Below, one piece after another: positions 24,638 through 33,132 of a stretch of DNA of 44,687 nucleotides. The notes below the pieces were generated by a model. The model searched no databases and was not told the DNA's origin. It saw nothing but the letters and a program-made list of their open reading frames with translations. Within the stretch, counting starts at the first letter, position 1. The number at the start of each line of letters is the position of its first letter. Source of the stretch: Bryobacterales bacterium. GTDB taxonomy: Bacteria > Acidobacteriota > Terriglobia > Bryobacterales > Bryobacteraceae. Position numbers and translations under genes: made by a program. The stretch covers positions 1 to 44,687 of the forward strand of contig JAEUQF010000069.1 in NCBI GenBank assembly GCA_016789745.1, given 5' to 3'.

Positions 24638-25993
24638 ATGAAGAACCTCTCCCGGGTCGTCTGGTCCGAGGGTATGTACCTCGGCCCGCATCATTTCCAG
24701 GTGCAGAACCGGTATTTCGAGGACTCGATCCGCTTCCTCACAACGCAGCTGTGGTTTGAGAGCTACGGGCTGATCGGAGTCAACTTCGACGCCGAAGCGC
24801 TGCGGAACGGCACGGTATCGCTGATCCATGCCCGCGGGATCTTCCCGGACGGCATGCCGTTTCACATGCCGGATTCCGATCCGCTGCCAACCGCACGTCC
24901 CATCGCCGAGATCTTCCCGCCGACTCGCGACCGGCTGGTGGTGCTGCTGGCCGTTCCGCCAAGGCGCCACAATGGCGTGAACTGTGTTCCGGTGGAAGAA
25001 TCGGCACTGAATCCGGCGGCGCGTTACTGGGCCGAAGGCCAGAGCCTGTTTGACGAGACCACCGGCCGGGACGAGAAGGTGGTCCAACTGGGGCGGAAGA
25101 ATATCCGCATCCTGTTGGACACCGAACTGACCGGCGAGGAAGTAGCGGTGCCGGCGGCGCGCATCATGCGCGATGGTGCGGGCAATTTCGCTTTTGACCC
25201 GGACTTCATTCCACCCTGCGTGGACATTGCCGCCAGCGAGCGGCTGATGTTCCTGACCAAACGGCTGCTGGACATTTTAGAAGACAAGAGCCGCGCCCTG
25301 GGCGCCAGCAAGCGGGCCGGGGGCAAGGGCTGGGCCGAATACTCCACAACGGACATCGCGCGCTTCTGGATGCTGCATTCGGTGCACGAAGCGCTGCCCG
25401 AAATCCGGCACATGCTGCAGACCCGGCGCGGTCATCCCGAGGAGCTCTACCGTGAGTTGGCGCGGCTGGCCGGGGCCTTGTGCACGTTCGCCATCGATTC
25501 GCATCCCAGCACGGTCCCGCTCTACGATCATCGCAATCTCGATCGCACCTTCCATGGCCTGGATGAACACATCCGGCGGCACCTGGAAACCATCGTGCCC
25601 ACCAACTGCATCGAGATTCCGCTGACGCCCGCGGCACCCTATTTCTGGGCCGGGGACATCACGGACCAGCGGGTTCTGGACAAGGCGCGCTGGGTGCTGT
25701 CCATCTACTCCGGCATCGGCGAAGCGGAGATCATTACGCGCACGCCGAACCTGGTGAAGCTGTGCTCACAGAAGTTTGTGGCGGAACTGGTGAAGCGCGC
25801 CCTGCCGGGGTTGACGCTGACACATCTGAAGGTGCCGCCATCGGCGATCTCGGCACGTGCCGACACACAATATTTCGGCGTGAGCCGTGCGGGTCCCTGC
25901 TGGGATAGCATGGTCATGACCCGTAAGGTTGGCCTTTATGTTCCAGGCGACCTGCCCGACCCGCGTATCGAGCTGCTGGTGGTTCTGGATTGA
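24638..25993 (+). CDS. tssK: T6SS baseplate protein TssK
   Basis: A 451-residue TssK (ImpJ/VasE) protein. The ATG at 24638 is chosen because TssK proteins begin with a short tail leading into the 'VVWSEGMYLGPHHFQVQNRY' signature. A longer frame from 24566 adds residues unlike the family and would cover the palindrome in the promoter region. TssK is the trimeric adaptor that joins the phage-like baseplate to the TssL/TssM membrane complex. Its N-terminal shell domain relates to phage receptor-binding proteins, and its C-terminal head contacts the membrane complex. The 'LVKLCSQKFVAELVKRALPGLTL' and 'YFGVSRAGPCWDSM' segments near the end fit the family. It heads the rightward arm, 53 bases before tssL. 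Other baseplate genes (tssE, F, G) are not in the window. Confidence 0.93.
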   Translation: MKNLSRVVWSEGMYLGPHHFQVQNRYFEDSIRFLTTQLWFESYGLIGVNFDAEALRNGTVSLIHARGIFPDGMPFHMPDSDPLPTARPIAEIFPPTRDRLVVLLAVPPRRHNGVNCVPVEESALNPAARYWAEGQSLFDETTGRDEKVVQLGRKNIRILLDTELTGEEVAVPAARIMRDGAGNFAFDPDFIPPCVDIAASERLMFLTKRLLDILEDKSRALGASKRAGGKGWAEYSTTDIARFWMLHSVHEALPEIRHMLQTRRGHPEELYRELARLAGALCTFAIDSHPSTVPLYDHRNLDRTFHGLDEHIRRHLETIVPTNCIEIPLTPAAPYFWAGDITDQRVLDKARWVLSIYSGIGEAEIITRTPNLVKLCSQKFVAELVKRALPGLTLTHLKVPPSAISARADTQYFGVSRAGPCWDSMVMTRKVGLYVPGDLPDPRIELLVVLD

Positions 25994-26046
25994 GCCGCCG
26001 GCACGCTTTTCCACTTCGGCTTTTTTGAAATCAGACGAGAGGCCCT

Positions 26047-26778
26047 ATGGTGCAAACCCCCACTGCCGCAGCCGGTCCGAATCCGGCAGGCGCGCGGCGT
26101 CCGGAAAATCTGGCCTGGGTATTCCAGGAACTGATCACGGTGATCGAGCGGATGCGCTCGAATCGACAGCCTGTCTCCGATGCCGTATCCTTCCGCCAGC
26201 AGGTACGGGAAGCGCTGAAGGTGGCGGACCAGGAAGCGCGGCGTCGCGGCTACACGGCCGAAGACATCCAACTGGCGATTTTCGCCGTGGTGGCGTTTCT
26301 GGATGAAACCATTCTGAACCTGCGCTGGCCGGCGTTTGCCGATTGGCCGCGTCAGCCTCTGCAGGAAGAACTGTTCGGGCACCATATCGCGGGCGAGATC
26401 TTCTTCCAGAACCTGCAGGCGCTGCTGGGCCGCAACGATTCTCAGGAACTGGCCGACCTGCTGGAGGTTTACCAGACGGCGTTGCTGCTAGGGTTTGCCG
26501 GCCGCTACAGCATCGGCGGGCGGGCGGAATTGCGGGCGATCATCGAACAGACGGGGCTGAAGATCCGCCGCATCCGGCAAACGGGGCCGGAATTGTCGCC
26601 GCGCTGGCGGCTGCCGCTGGAGAACTTCTCGTTCACGGCGGTGGATGCCTGGGTGAAACGGCTGCTTTATGGGGCCGGCGGGCTGTTCGCGCTGGCCGTG
26701 ATATTGTTCATCATCTACAAGGTCACCCTGAGCAGCGGCGTATCGACGCTGGCCTCGCTGACGGGACCGGTCCGCTAG
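26047..26778 (+). CDS. tssL: T6SS membrane-complex protein TssL (DotU family)
   Basis: A 243-residue DotU/TssL protein. The cytoplasmic helical domain spans about residues 20-190, with the family features 'AIFAVVAFLDETIL', 'WPRQPLQEELFG', 'GEIFFQNLQALL' and 'ADLLEVYQTALLLGFAGRY'. A single membrane helix near 218-238 ('GGLFALAVILFIIYKVTL') anchors it to the inner membrane by its C-terminus. There is no OmpA-like peptidoglycan-binding extension. TssL and TssM form the inner-membrane channel of the secretion system and TssL contacts TssK. GAGAGG lies just upstream of the ATG. The gene ends 13 bases before tssM, and the short spacing supports one operon. Confidence 0.92.
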   Translation: MVQTPTAAAGPNPAGARRPENLAWVFQELITVIERMRSNRQPVSDAVSFRQQVREALKVADQEARRRGYTAEDIQLAIFAVVAFLDETILNLRWPAFADWPRQPLQEELFGHHIAGEIFFQNLQALLGRNDSQELADLLEVYQTALLLGFAGRYSIGGRAELRAIIEQTGLKIRRIRQTGPELSPRWRLPLENFSFTAVDAWVKRLLYGAGGLFALAVILFIIYKVTLSSGVSTLASLTGPVR

Positions 26779-26791
26779 GGGGGAGCCATCC

Positions 26792-29700
26792 ATGCGCGTC
26801 AACTGGCAACATGCACTGTTCATGCTGTTCTGGACGGCCTCGGCCGGAGTGGCCACGCAGGTCTACAACGTCGGCGGCGACAAGGCCACGATGTTGTTCT
26901 ACTGGCTGGCCGCGCTTGGTCTGACCAGCACGGCGTTCTGGGGATACCTGAGCCAGAAGTGGTACGAACGCAAGCAGAAGGCGCAGGAGGCGGCACAGAA
27001 CCTGGCCAGCGGCGGTGGTACGGGTGCGGCAACACCGGCTGCGGCGGGCGAGGGCGGCGGCGATGTGGACGCACTGCTCAAGGACGCCGAGACGAAGATG
27101 GCGTCGTCCAAAATCGCGCCCAATGGCAAACTGAGCGAACTGCCGGTGATCTTCCTGGTGGGCGACAAGGGCTCCACCAAGACTACGGTGCTGATGAACT
27201 CCGGCATGGAGCCGGAACTGCTGAGCGGGCACGTCTACACGCAGGACAACACAATCGTCCCGACGCGCGCCGCCAACTTCTGGTTCGCCAAGAAGGCCGT
27301 GTTCGCTGAAGCCGGCGGCGGTCTGTGGGGTGACGGCGAAAGCTGGAAGCAATTGCTGAAGAAGCTGGCTCCCGGCAAGCTGAAATCGGTTTTCGGCGGC
27401 AAGGGCTCGGCCCCGCGCGCGGCGGTGCTGTGCATCGATACAGAACGCTTTCTACAACAGGGCGCCTCCGACGCCATGGCTAGCGTGGCGCGCATTGTGC
27501 AATCGCGGCTGCAGGAGTTCTCCAATCAGTTCGGCGTCAGCTTTCCGGTGTACGTGCTGTTCACTAAAGTGGACCGCGTGCCGTTCTTCCATGACTTTGT
27601 GCGCAACCTGAGCACGGAGGAATCGACGCAGGTGTTTGGGGTGACGCTGCCCATGCGGCGTACCGGCGGCGGTGTGTATGCCGAAGAGGAAACGCAGCGG
27701 CTGAACCAGATGTTCAATGAGCTGGTGTATTCGCTGTGCGACAAGCGCATCGAGTTTCTGCCGCGCGAGAATGACGCGGATAAGCTTCCCGGCTGCTACG
27801 AGTTTCCGCGCGAGTTCCGCAAGCTGCGCCAGAATCTGGTGCAGTTCCTGGTGGATGTGGGCCGTCCCAGCCAGTTGAGCACCAGCGCCTTTCTGCGCGG
27901 CTTCTATTTCACTGGCGTGCGGCCGGTCTTTGTGAATGATGTGCCGTCGACGCCGATGTTCCAGCAGAAATCGCAATCGGCGTTCGATGTGGGCGGCGGC
28001 GCCACGCGCATGTTCAACCTGAAGGACGTGCAGGGATTCCAGAACCCCGCCCAGCCGATGGTTAGCCAGCAGCAGAGCGGCCGCAAGGTGCCGCAGTGGG
28101 TATTCCTGAGCCACTTGTTCAACGACATTCTGCTGGAAGACAAGGCCGCCTTCGGCGCCAGCGAAGCCAGCACCAAGACCAGTTTCCTGCAGCGGATGCT
28201 GTTGGGCGCGTTGGCTGTGGCGTCGATCTTCTTCACCATTGGTGCGACCGTGTCGTTCTTTAAGAACCGCGCCTTGGAATCGGAAGTCATCGAAGCGACG
28301 CAGCAGATCAAGAATGTGCGGATGGCACCTGGTTCGGTACCATCCACCGATGATCTGAAGCGGCTGGAAGGGCTGCGCCAGAAGCTGTTCCAACTCACGG
28401 ATTGGAAGCGCGAAGGGGCGCCCTGGAGCTATCGCTTCGGGCTGTATGTAGGAAACGATATGCTGCCGCTGGTACGCCAAGCCTACTACAACAGCTTTAA
28501 CATTCTGCTGTTCAGCGACACGCAGCAGAAAATGACCACCTTCCTGCGCTCGCGTCCGGCCAAGGCGAAGGAAGAAGACGATTATAGCTACGCCTACAAC
28601 ACCCTCCGTGCGCACCTGATGACGACATCGGAATGGAAGCGCAGCGAAGGCCAGGGCGAAGACAAGTTCCTGGGCGATACGCTGCTGGCGCGTTGGATGG
28701 AAGGCAAGGAGTCGACGGTTGGGGACGAGCGCAAGAACCTGTCCGACCTGCAGTTCCGCTTCTACGGCGGCGACCTTAAGAACGGCAACCCATTCTCCAC
28801 GCGGGAGGATAGCGACGGCGCCGACAAGACTCGCATCTACCTGGCGTCGTTCAGCGGTTTCGATCGTATGTACAATGCGCTGCTGGCCGAGGCCGACAAG
28901 AAGAACGTCGCGGTGAACTATAACCAGAAGTTCCCGGGCTCGGCCGTGGTGGTGATCAATAACAAGACGGTGCGCGGCGCCTTTACCCGCCCCGGCTGGA
29001 AGTACATGCAGGACCTGTTCAAGAACCGCAACCGCAATTTCGGCGGCGAGGAATGGGTGCTGCTGAGTTCGAAGTACAAGAGCGCGGCCTCGATACCGGA
29101 GAACCTGGATCAGTTGCTGCGCGACCGCTACACCAGCGACTACATCAAGATCTGGCGCGAGTACTTCTTCAACACCTCGGTCGTCCCCGCGCGTTATGGC
29201 AGCGTCGAAAATGCGGCCGCAAAGCTGGCTATCCACGCCGGCCCGCTTGGTCCGGTGCTGGCGTTGATCGGGCTGGGAAGTTTCCACACCAACGTGGAAG
29301 GTACGGACGCCTATGCCGAAAGGGTGCGGAAAGCGTTCCTTTGGCCAGCCGTGGTGGTGCCCCCCAAGGGTGAAACGCAGTTCCTGGCGGACAACAACCG
29401 GCCGTACATGACTGGTCTGAGCGAACTGCAGTTTGCAACGAATGTGGCTGTCGGCGAAAAGCCGACCCCCTCCGCGATTACTTCCGCAACGGTCCAACAG
29501 AAGATGATCGGCGCTCTAGGCTCGGTTCGGTCGGTGGCGGCCTTCCCCGGTCCCGACCTTGAGGGCAAGCTGGACGCCCGGGTCATCAAGATCATGGAAG
29601 ATCCCATCAAGGCGCTGGAAGGTTGGGATGACCCGACCGCGGCTTTGAACGCCGCCGGCGCCGGCTTCTGCCAGGAGTTCAATCCGGTGACGCGGAAGTT

Positions 29701-30337
29701 CCCGTTTGACCCGGCATCGCGGCCCGAAGTCAGCGTGGAGGAATTGAACAACATTCTCATGCCGAACAGCGGCCGTTTCTGGAAGTTCTACCAGGAGACG
29801 CTGGCGCAGTACATCGACGAGAACGGCAATCCGAAGCCCGGGTCGAAGGTCCGCATCAATCCGCAGTACGCCACCTTCTTCCAGCAGGTGATGCGCATGT
29901 CGAAGGCGTTTTACGCCGGCGGCGCGCAATCGCCCAGCCTGAATTACACGATCACGATGAATGCGGTGGACCTGCTGCTGGACAAGTCGCAGGCCAAGAG
30001 CGGCAGCATCACGATTGACGGCAAGACCGCACGTATCGGCGGCGGCGCGGTACCGTTCAAGTGGACTGGCGTGCCCAACCACACGGTACGTTTCGAATAC
30101 AACGACGCTACGCAGTTCAACCAGACCGGTCTGTGGGCCGTCTTCCGCTTCTTCGTGGATGCTGACGTGAGTGCCCAGCCACCCGGTTATCTGCTGGTGT
30201 GGCCGGTGCGCGGCGGCCAGTCGAACAATAAGATCGCCGAGGCGAAGTTTGTCGCCGACCTTGGCGGCGCTCCCGCGGTCTTTGATAAGCGCTTCTTCGC
30301 TGGTCTGCGCTGTGTGTCGCAAATCGCGATCAAATAA
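26792..30337 (+). CDS. tssM: T6SS membrane-complex protein TssM (IcmF family)
   Basis: An 1181-residue IcmF/TssM protein. Two N-terminal membrane helices (about 5-22 and 33-52) are followed by the cytoplasmic GTPase-like domain. A third helix near 469-490 ('LLGALAVASIFFTIGATVSFF') leads into the large periplasmic part. The P-loop position reads Gly-Asp-Lys-Gly-Ser-Thr-Lys-Thr-Thr at residues 124-132. The Lys and Thr are kept, but the Gly normally just before the Lys is Thr. 'VYVLFTKVDRVPFF' fits the G4-like region. Residues 870-1181 fit the IcmF-related and C-terminal beta domain that reaches the outer membrane lipoprotein TssJ in other systems; no TssJ is encoded here. A strong GGGGGGAG ribosome site precedes the ATG. 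Length is normal for the family. Confidence 0.93.
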   Translation: MRVNWQHALFMLFWTASAGVATQVYNVGGDKATMLFYWLAALGLTSTAFWGYLSQKWYERKQKAQEAAQNLASGGGTGAATPAAAGEGGGDVDALLKDAETKMASSKIAPNGKLSELPVIFLVGDKGSTKTTVLMNSGMEPELLSGHVYTQDNTIVPTRAANFWFAKKAVFAEAGGGLWGDGESWKQLLKKLAPGKLKSVFGGKGSAPRAAVLCIDTERFLQQGASDAMASVARIVQSRLQEFSNQFGVSFPVYVLFTKVDRVPFFHDFVRNLSTEESTQVFGVTLPMRRTGGGVYAEEETQRLNQMFNELVYSLCDKRIEFLPRENDADKLPGCYEFPREFRKLRQNLVQFLVDVGRPSQLSTSAFLRGFYFTGVRPVFVNDVPSTPMFQQKSQSAFDVGGGATRMFNLKDVQGFQNPAQPMVSQQQSGRKVPQWVFLSHLFNDILLEDKAAFGASEASTKTSFLQRMLLGALAVASIFFTIGATVSFFKNRALESEVIEATQQIKNVRMAPGSVPSTDDLKRLEGLRQKLFQLTDWKREGAPWSYRFGLYVGNDMLPLVRQAYYNSFNILLFSDTQQKMTTFLRSRPAKAKEEDDYSYAYNTLRAHLMTTSEWKRSEGQGEDKFLGDTLLARWMEGKESTVGDERKNLSDLQFRFYGGDLKNGNPFSTREDSDGADKTRIYLASFSGFDRMYNALLAEADKKNVAVNYNQKFPGSAVVVINNKTVRGAFTRPGWKYMQDLFKNRNRNFGGEEWVLLSSKYKSAASIPENLDQLLRDRYTSDYIKIWREYFFNTSVVPARYGSVENAAAKLAIHAGPLGPVLALIGLGSFHTNVEGTDAYAERVRKAFLWPAVVVPPKGETQFLADNNRPYMTGLSELQFATNVAVGEKPTPSAITSATVQQKMIGALGSVRSVAAFPGPDLEGKLDARVIKIMEDPIKALEGWDDPTAALNAAGAGFCQEFNPVTRKFPFDPASRPEVSVEELNNILMPNSGRFWKFYQETLAQYIDENGNPKPGSKVRINPQYATFFQQVMRMSKAFYAGGAQSPSLNYTITMNAVDLLLDKSQAKSGSITIDGKTARIGGGAVPFKWTGVPNHTVRFEYNDATQFNQTGLWAVFRFFVDADVSAQPPGYLLVWPVRGGQSNNKIAEAKFVADLGGAPAVFDKRFFAGLRCVSQIAIK

Positions 30338-30359
30338 GAAGGAGTAGAATCGAGAAGAG

Positions 30360-31409
30360 ATGGATCTTCCAGCCAGGATCGGAAAATACGAACTGCAGGA
30401 GTTCCTCGGCGGGGGTATGTCGCACGTTTACCGGGCACAGGACACCGTGCTGGGCAGAACGGTTGCGGTTAAGATCCTGACCGAGTCCGGCTGCAAGGAT
30501 GCGGAAACCAAGGCCCGCTTCCTGCAGGAGGCTCGCACCGCCGGCGGCTTCGCGCACGACAACATCATCAGCGTTTTCGACTTTGGTGAAGACCAGGGAC
30601 GGCCGTTCATCATCATGGAGTTTCTGCGGGGCCAGAGCCTGCGGGACGCCATCAAAACCAACAGCACCGGCGATACGCGCAACAAGCTGCGTCTGGCGCT
30701 GCAGACGGCGCGCGCGCTGGAGTACATTCACTCGCGGCGTATCATCCATCGCGACATCAAGCCCGACAACGTCCATATGGACGCGCAGGGCCGCATCAAG
30801 TTAATGGACTTCGGCATCGCGAAGTCGCACAACGTGGCACTGACACGCGTGGGCTTCACACTCGGCACGCCTTACTACATGGCACCCGAACAGGTGCTGG
30901 GCCAGCAGGTCACGCCGCTGGTGGATGTGTACGCATTCGGCATCCTGATGTTCGAGCTGTTCACCGGACGCAAGCCGATCCTGGGCGATTCGATCGAAAA
31001 GGTCTTCCAGCAGATCCTCAATGAGCCGCTGAACCTGCAGCCCTTGCGCGACGCCAACGTACCGCAGCCGGTGATCGAGATGATCGAGCGCTGCACGCAG
31101 AAAGCGCCGCAGGCGCGCATGCAGGGCTTCGGGGCTATCTGCGTAGAGCTGGAACGCATGCTGGAGGAGCCGCCGGCACCCGTGGCTACGCTGGAAACTA
31201 CCGGTGTTGCGCAAACTCCCTACAGTTCGGCGCGGATTTCGGTGCCCGTAACCACCGTGCCGCAGCAGGAGCCGCTGCCCGGCTTCATGCAGTACCTGCC
31301 CGAAAGCCTGCGCACGCAGGAGTGGTTTATCGGCATTGTCGCGGTGGCCGTGATCGTAGGCATGACCATCGCCGTGCTCATTTTGCGCGAGATTTTCCGT
31401 GCCTTCTAA
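30360..31409 (+). CDS. Membrane-anchored Ser/Thr protein kinase of the T6SS-related locus
   Basis: A 349-residue, complete Hanks-type kinase. The glycine loop is 'LGGGMSHVY' (16-24), with ATP-binding Lys38, catalytic Asp132 in 'IIHRDIKPDN', Asp150 in 'LMDFGIA' and the substrate-binding 'GTPYYMAPEQ'. After the kinase domain (about 10-270) comes a Pro/Thr linker rich in phosphorylatable residues and a membrane helix (about 322-342) with only a few residues beyond it. The kinase is therefore cytoplasmic and tail-anchored, like the scaffold protein of the divergent arm. T6SS loci of Pseudomonas use the kinase PpkA to trigger assembly by threonine phosphorylation, and this protein could serve the same role. 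It begins 22 bases after tssM and overlaps the next kinase gene by 11 bases. Confidence 0.93.
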   Translation: MDLPARIGKYELQEFLGGGMSHVYRAQDTVLGRTVAVKILTESGCKDAETKARFLQEARTAGGFAHDNIISVFDFGEDQGRPFIIMEFLRGQSLRDAIKTNSTGDTRNKLRLALQTARALEYIHSRRIIHRDIKPDNVHMDAQGRIKLMDFGIAKSHNVALTRVGFTLGTPYYMAPEQVLGQQVTPLVDVYAFGILMFELFTGRKPILGDSIEKVFQQILNEPLNLQPLRDANVPQPVIEMIERCTQKAPQARMQGFGAICVELERMLEEPPAPVATLETTGVAQTPYSSARISVPVTTVPQQEPLPGFMQYLPESLRTQEWFIGIVAVAVIVGMTIAVLILREIFRAF

Positions 31410-33132
31410 TTCGCTCTTGCAGTTGCCCGCCCGGTTCGGCAAATATGAGTTACAGAAGTTCCTGGGCGGCGGCATGTCGCACGTCTACATGGCGGTAGAC
31501 ACGGTGATCGGCCGCAAGGTAGCGGTGAAGCTGCTCACCGATCAGGGCTGCATGGACGCCGAAACCAAGGCGCGCTTCCTGAGTGAAGCGCAGATCTCCG
31601 GCAACATCGTCCACGACAATATCATCCGCATCCATGACTACGGCGAGATCGACGGGCGCCCGTACATCGTCATGGAGTTTCTGGTTGGCAATGACCTGCG
31701 CGGGGTGATCGACAAGGGTCTGGCGCCGGATCTGCGGTCGCAGGTGAACCTTGCGCTGCAAGGTGCGCGGGCCATGCAGCACGTTCACAAGCAGGGCATT
31801 CTGCATCGCGACATCAAGCCCGACAACCTGCACGTGGACGAAAGCGGCCGCGTGCGGCTGATGGATTTCGGCATCGCCAAATCGCAGGCCGGCAACTTGA
31901 ACCTGACGCGGGAAGGCTTCGCGCTGGGCACGCCTTACTACATGGCGCCGGAGCAGGTGCTGGGCAAGCCGATCACACCAGCAGCCGATGTGTACGCGTT
32001 CGGCATCATGCTGTATGAGCTGCTGACGGGCATGCGGCCGGTGGTGGGCGATACGGTGGAACGCCTGTTCTATCTGATCCTGCACCAGCCGTTGGATCTG
32101 GAGCCGCTGCTGGCCAAGGGCGTGCCGCAGGAGTTGATCAGCCTCATCGAGCGCACCACGTCGAAGAAGCCCGAAGAGCGCGTGCAGAGTTTCGACGTCG
32201 TGGTTACAGAGTTGGAGAATGCCCTGCGCCGGCTGGACGGCGGCACGGTGGCAGCACCCCTGCCGGGTGCGACACAGTTTCATAACGCACCCACGACAGT
32301 ATCGCCGGTAGCCAAGACAGCGCCGCCCGCGGAGCCGCAAAAGGCGGCGTCCAGCAAGATGCCAATGGCAGCAGTGGCCGGGGTTGCCGCCGTAGTTCTG
32401 GCGGTCGGTAGTTATTTCCTGTTCAAGCCGGAGGCGGAGCGGAAGGATCCCCCCAAGAAGGAGGATCCCGCAGGCCCGGCCGCGCGCATCCAGGATGCCT
32501 ATGGCGAGATGATCCTGCTGAGTGAAGGCTCATTCCTCTACGGCCTGCAGAGCGAAGTGCGCCGTACGCCGGCCTTCTACATCGACAAGCGCGAGGTCAG
32601 CACCGGCGACTACAACAAGTTCGCCGCAGCCAGCGGCAAACCGGCGCTGCCAGACGCGGCGGAACTGCCGGCGGCGAGCGTCAACTTTGAAGAAGCGGCG
32701 GGCTATTGCACGTGGGCCGGCAAACACATCCCCACGGGAGAAGAGTGGGAGAGAGCCGCGCGCGGGTCCACCGGCCGTGCCTACCCCTGGGGCAATGAGC
32801 CCGATGCTTCGAAGGGCAACTTCAAGGGCAATCCGAACTCCGCGGGCAAGGCGATGCCTGTGGATTCCATGCCCGAAAGCGCGACGCCCGAAGGCCTGCT
32901 ACATGTAGCCGGCAACGTCTGGGAGTGGACGCGCGATCCGCAGACGCCCAGCGCCGAGGTGCTGCGCGCGTTCCAAGCGCTGAAGGTAGGTCCGAACGAT
33001 CCGTGGATGGCGATCCGCGGCGGTGGTTTCGACTTCGATATCCGCGCGGCCGCGGGGTATGAGAAGAACACCGTGCCTGCCGCGCTCAAGAGCCCTTCTG
33101 TCGGCTTCCGCTGCGCGAAGGACGTAAAGTAA
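31399..33132 (+). CDS. PpkA-like Ser/Thr kinase with C-terminal FGE-sulfatase-like domain
   Basis: A 577-residue protein. The kinase domain spans about 14-285, with Lys44, Asp138 in 'ILHRDIKPDN', Asp156 in 'LMDFGIA' and 'GTPYYMAPEQ'. A linker and one membrane helix (about 321-341, 'MAAVAGVAAVVLAVGSYFLF') follow. The last 200 residues are an SUMF1/FGE-like domain ('IDKREVSTGDYNKFAAASG', 'WERAARGSTGRAYPWGNEP', 'GLLHVAGNVWEWTRDP', 'SVGFRCAKD') placed outside the cytoplasm. The paired cysteines of true formylglycine-generating enzymes near the C-terminus are absent, so this domain is likely a ligand-sensing or binding module. Kinase-FGE fusions of this type occur with T6SS genes (PpkA). The start is a GTG inside the end of the preceding kinase gene. 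Its 3' end overlaps the convergent Lnt-like gene by 47 bases. Confidence 0.92.
   Translation: MPSNSLLQLPARFGKYELQKFLGGGMSHVYMAVDTVIGRKVAVKLLTDQGCMDAETKARFLSEAQISGNIVHDNIIRIHDYGEIDGRPYIVMEFLVGNDLRGVIDKGLAPDLRSQVNLALQGARAMQHVHKQGILHRDIKPDNLHVDESGRVRLMDFGIAKSQAGNLNLTREGFALGTPYYMAPEQVLGKPITPAADVYAFGIMLYELLTGMRPVVGDTVERLFYLILHQPLDLEPLLAKGVPQELISLIERTTSKKPEERVQSFDVVVTELENALRRLDGGTVAAPLPGATQFHNAPTTVSPVAKTAPPAEPQKAASSKMPMAAVAGVAAVVLAVGSYFLFKPEAERKDPPKKEDPAGPAARIQDAYGEMILLSEGSFLYGLQSEVRRTPAFYIDKREVSTGDYNKFAAASGKPALPDAAELPAASVNFEEAAGYCTWAGKHIPTGEEWERAARGSTGRAYPWGNEPDASKGNFKGNPNSAGKAMPVDSMPESATPEGLLHVAGNVWEWTRDPQTPSAEVLRAFQALKVGPNDPWMAIRGGGFDFDIRAAAGYEKNTVPAALKSPSVGFRCAKDVK

Noticed and set aside
27452..29497. 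A 681-residue open frame antisense to tssM
   Set aside because: TssM is a well-recognised full-length family member on the other strand; the antisense frame is His/Gln/Arg-rich without domains and is a codon-bias shadow.
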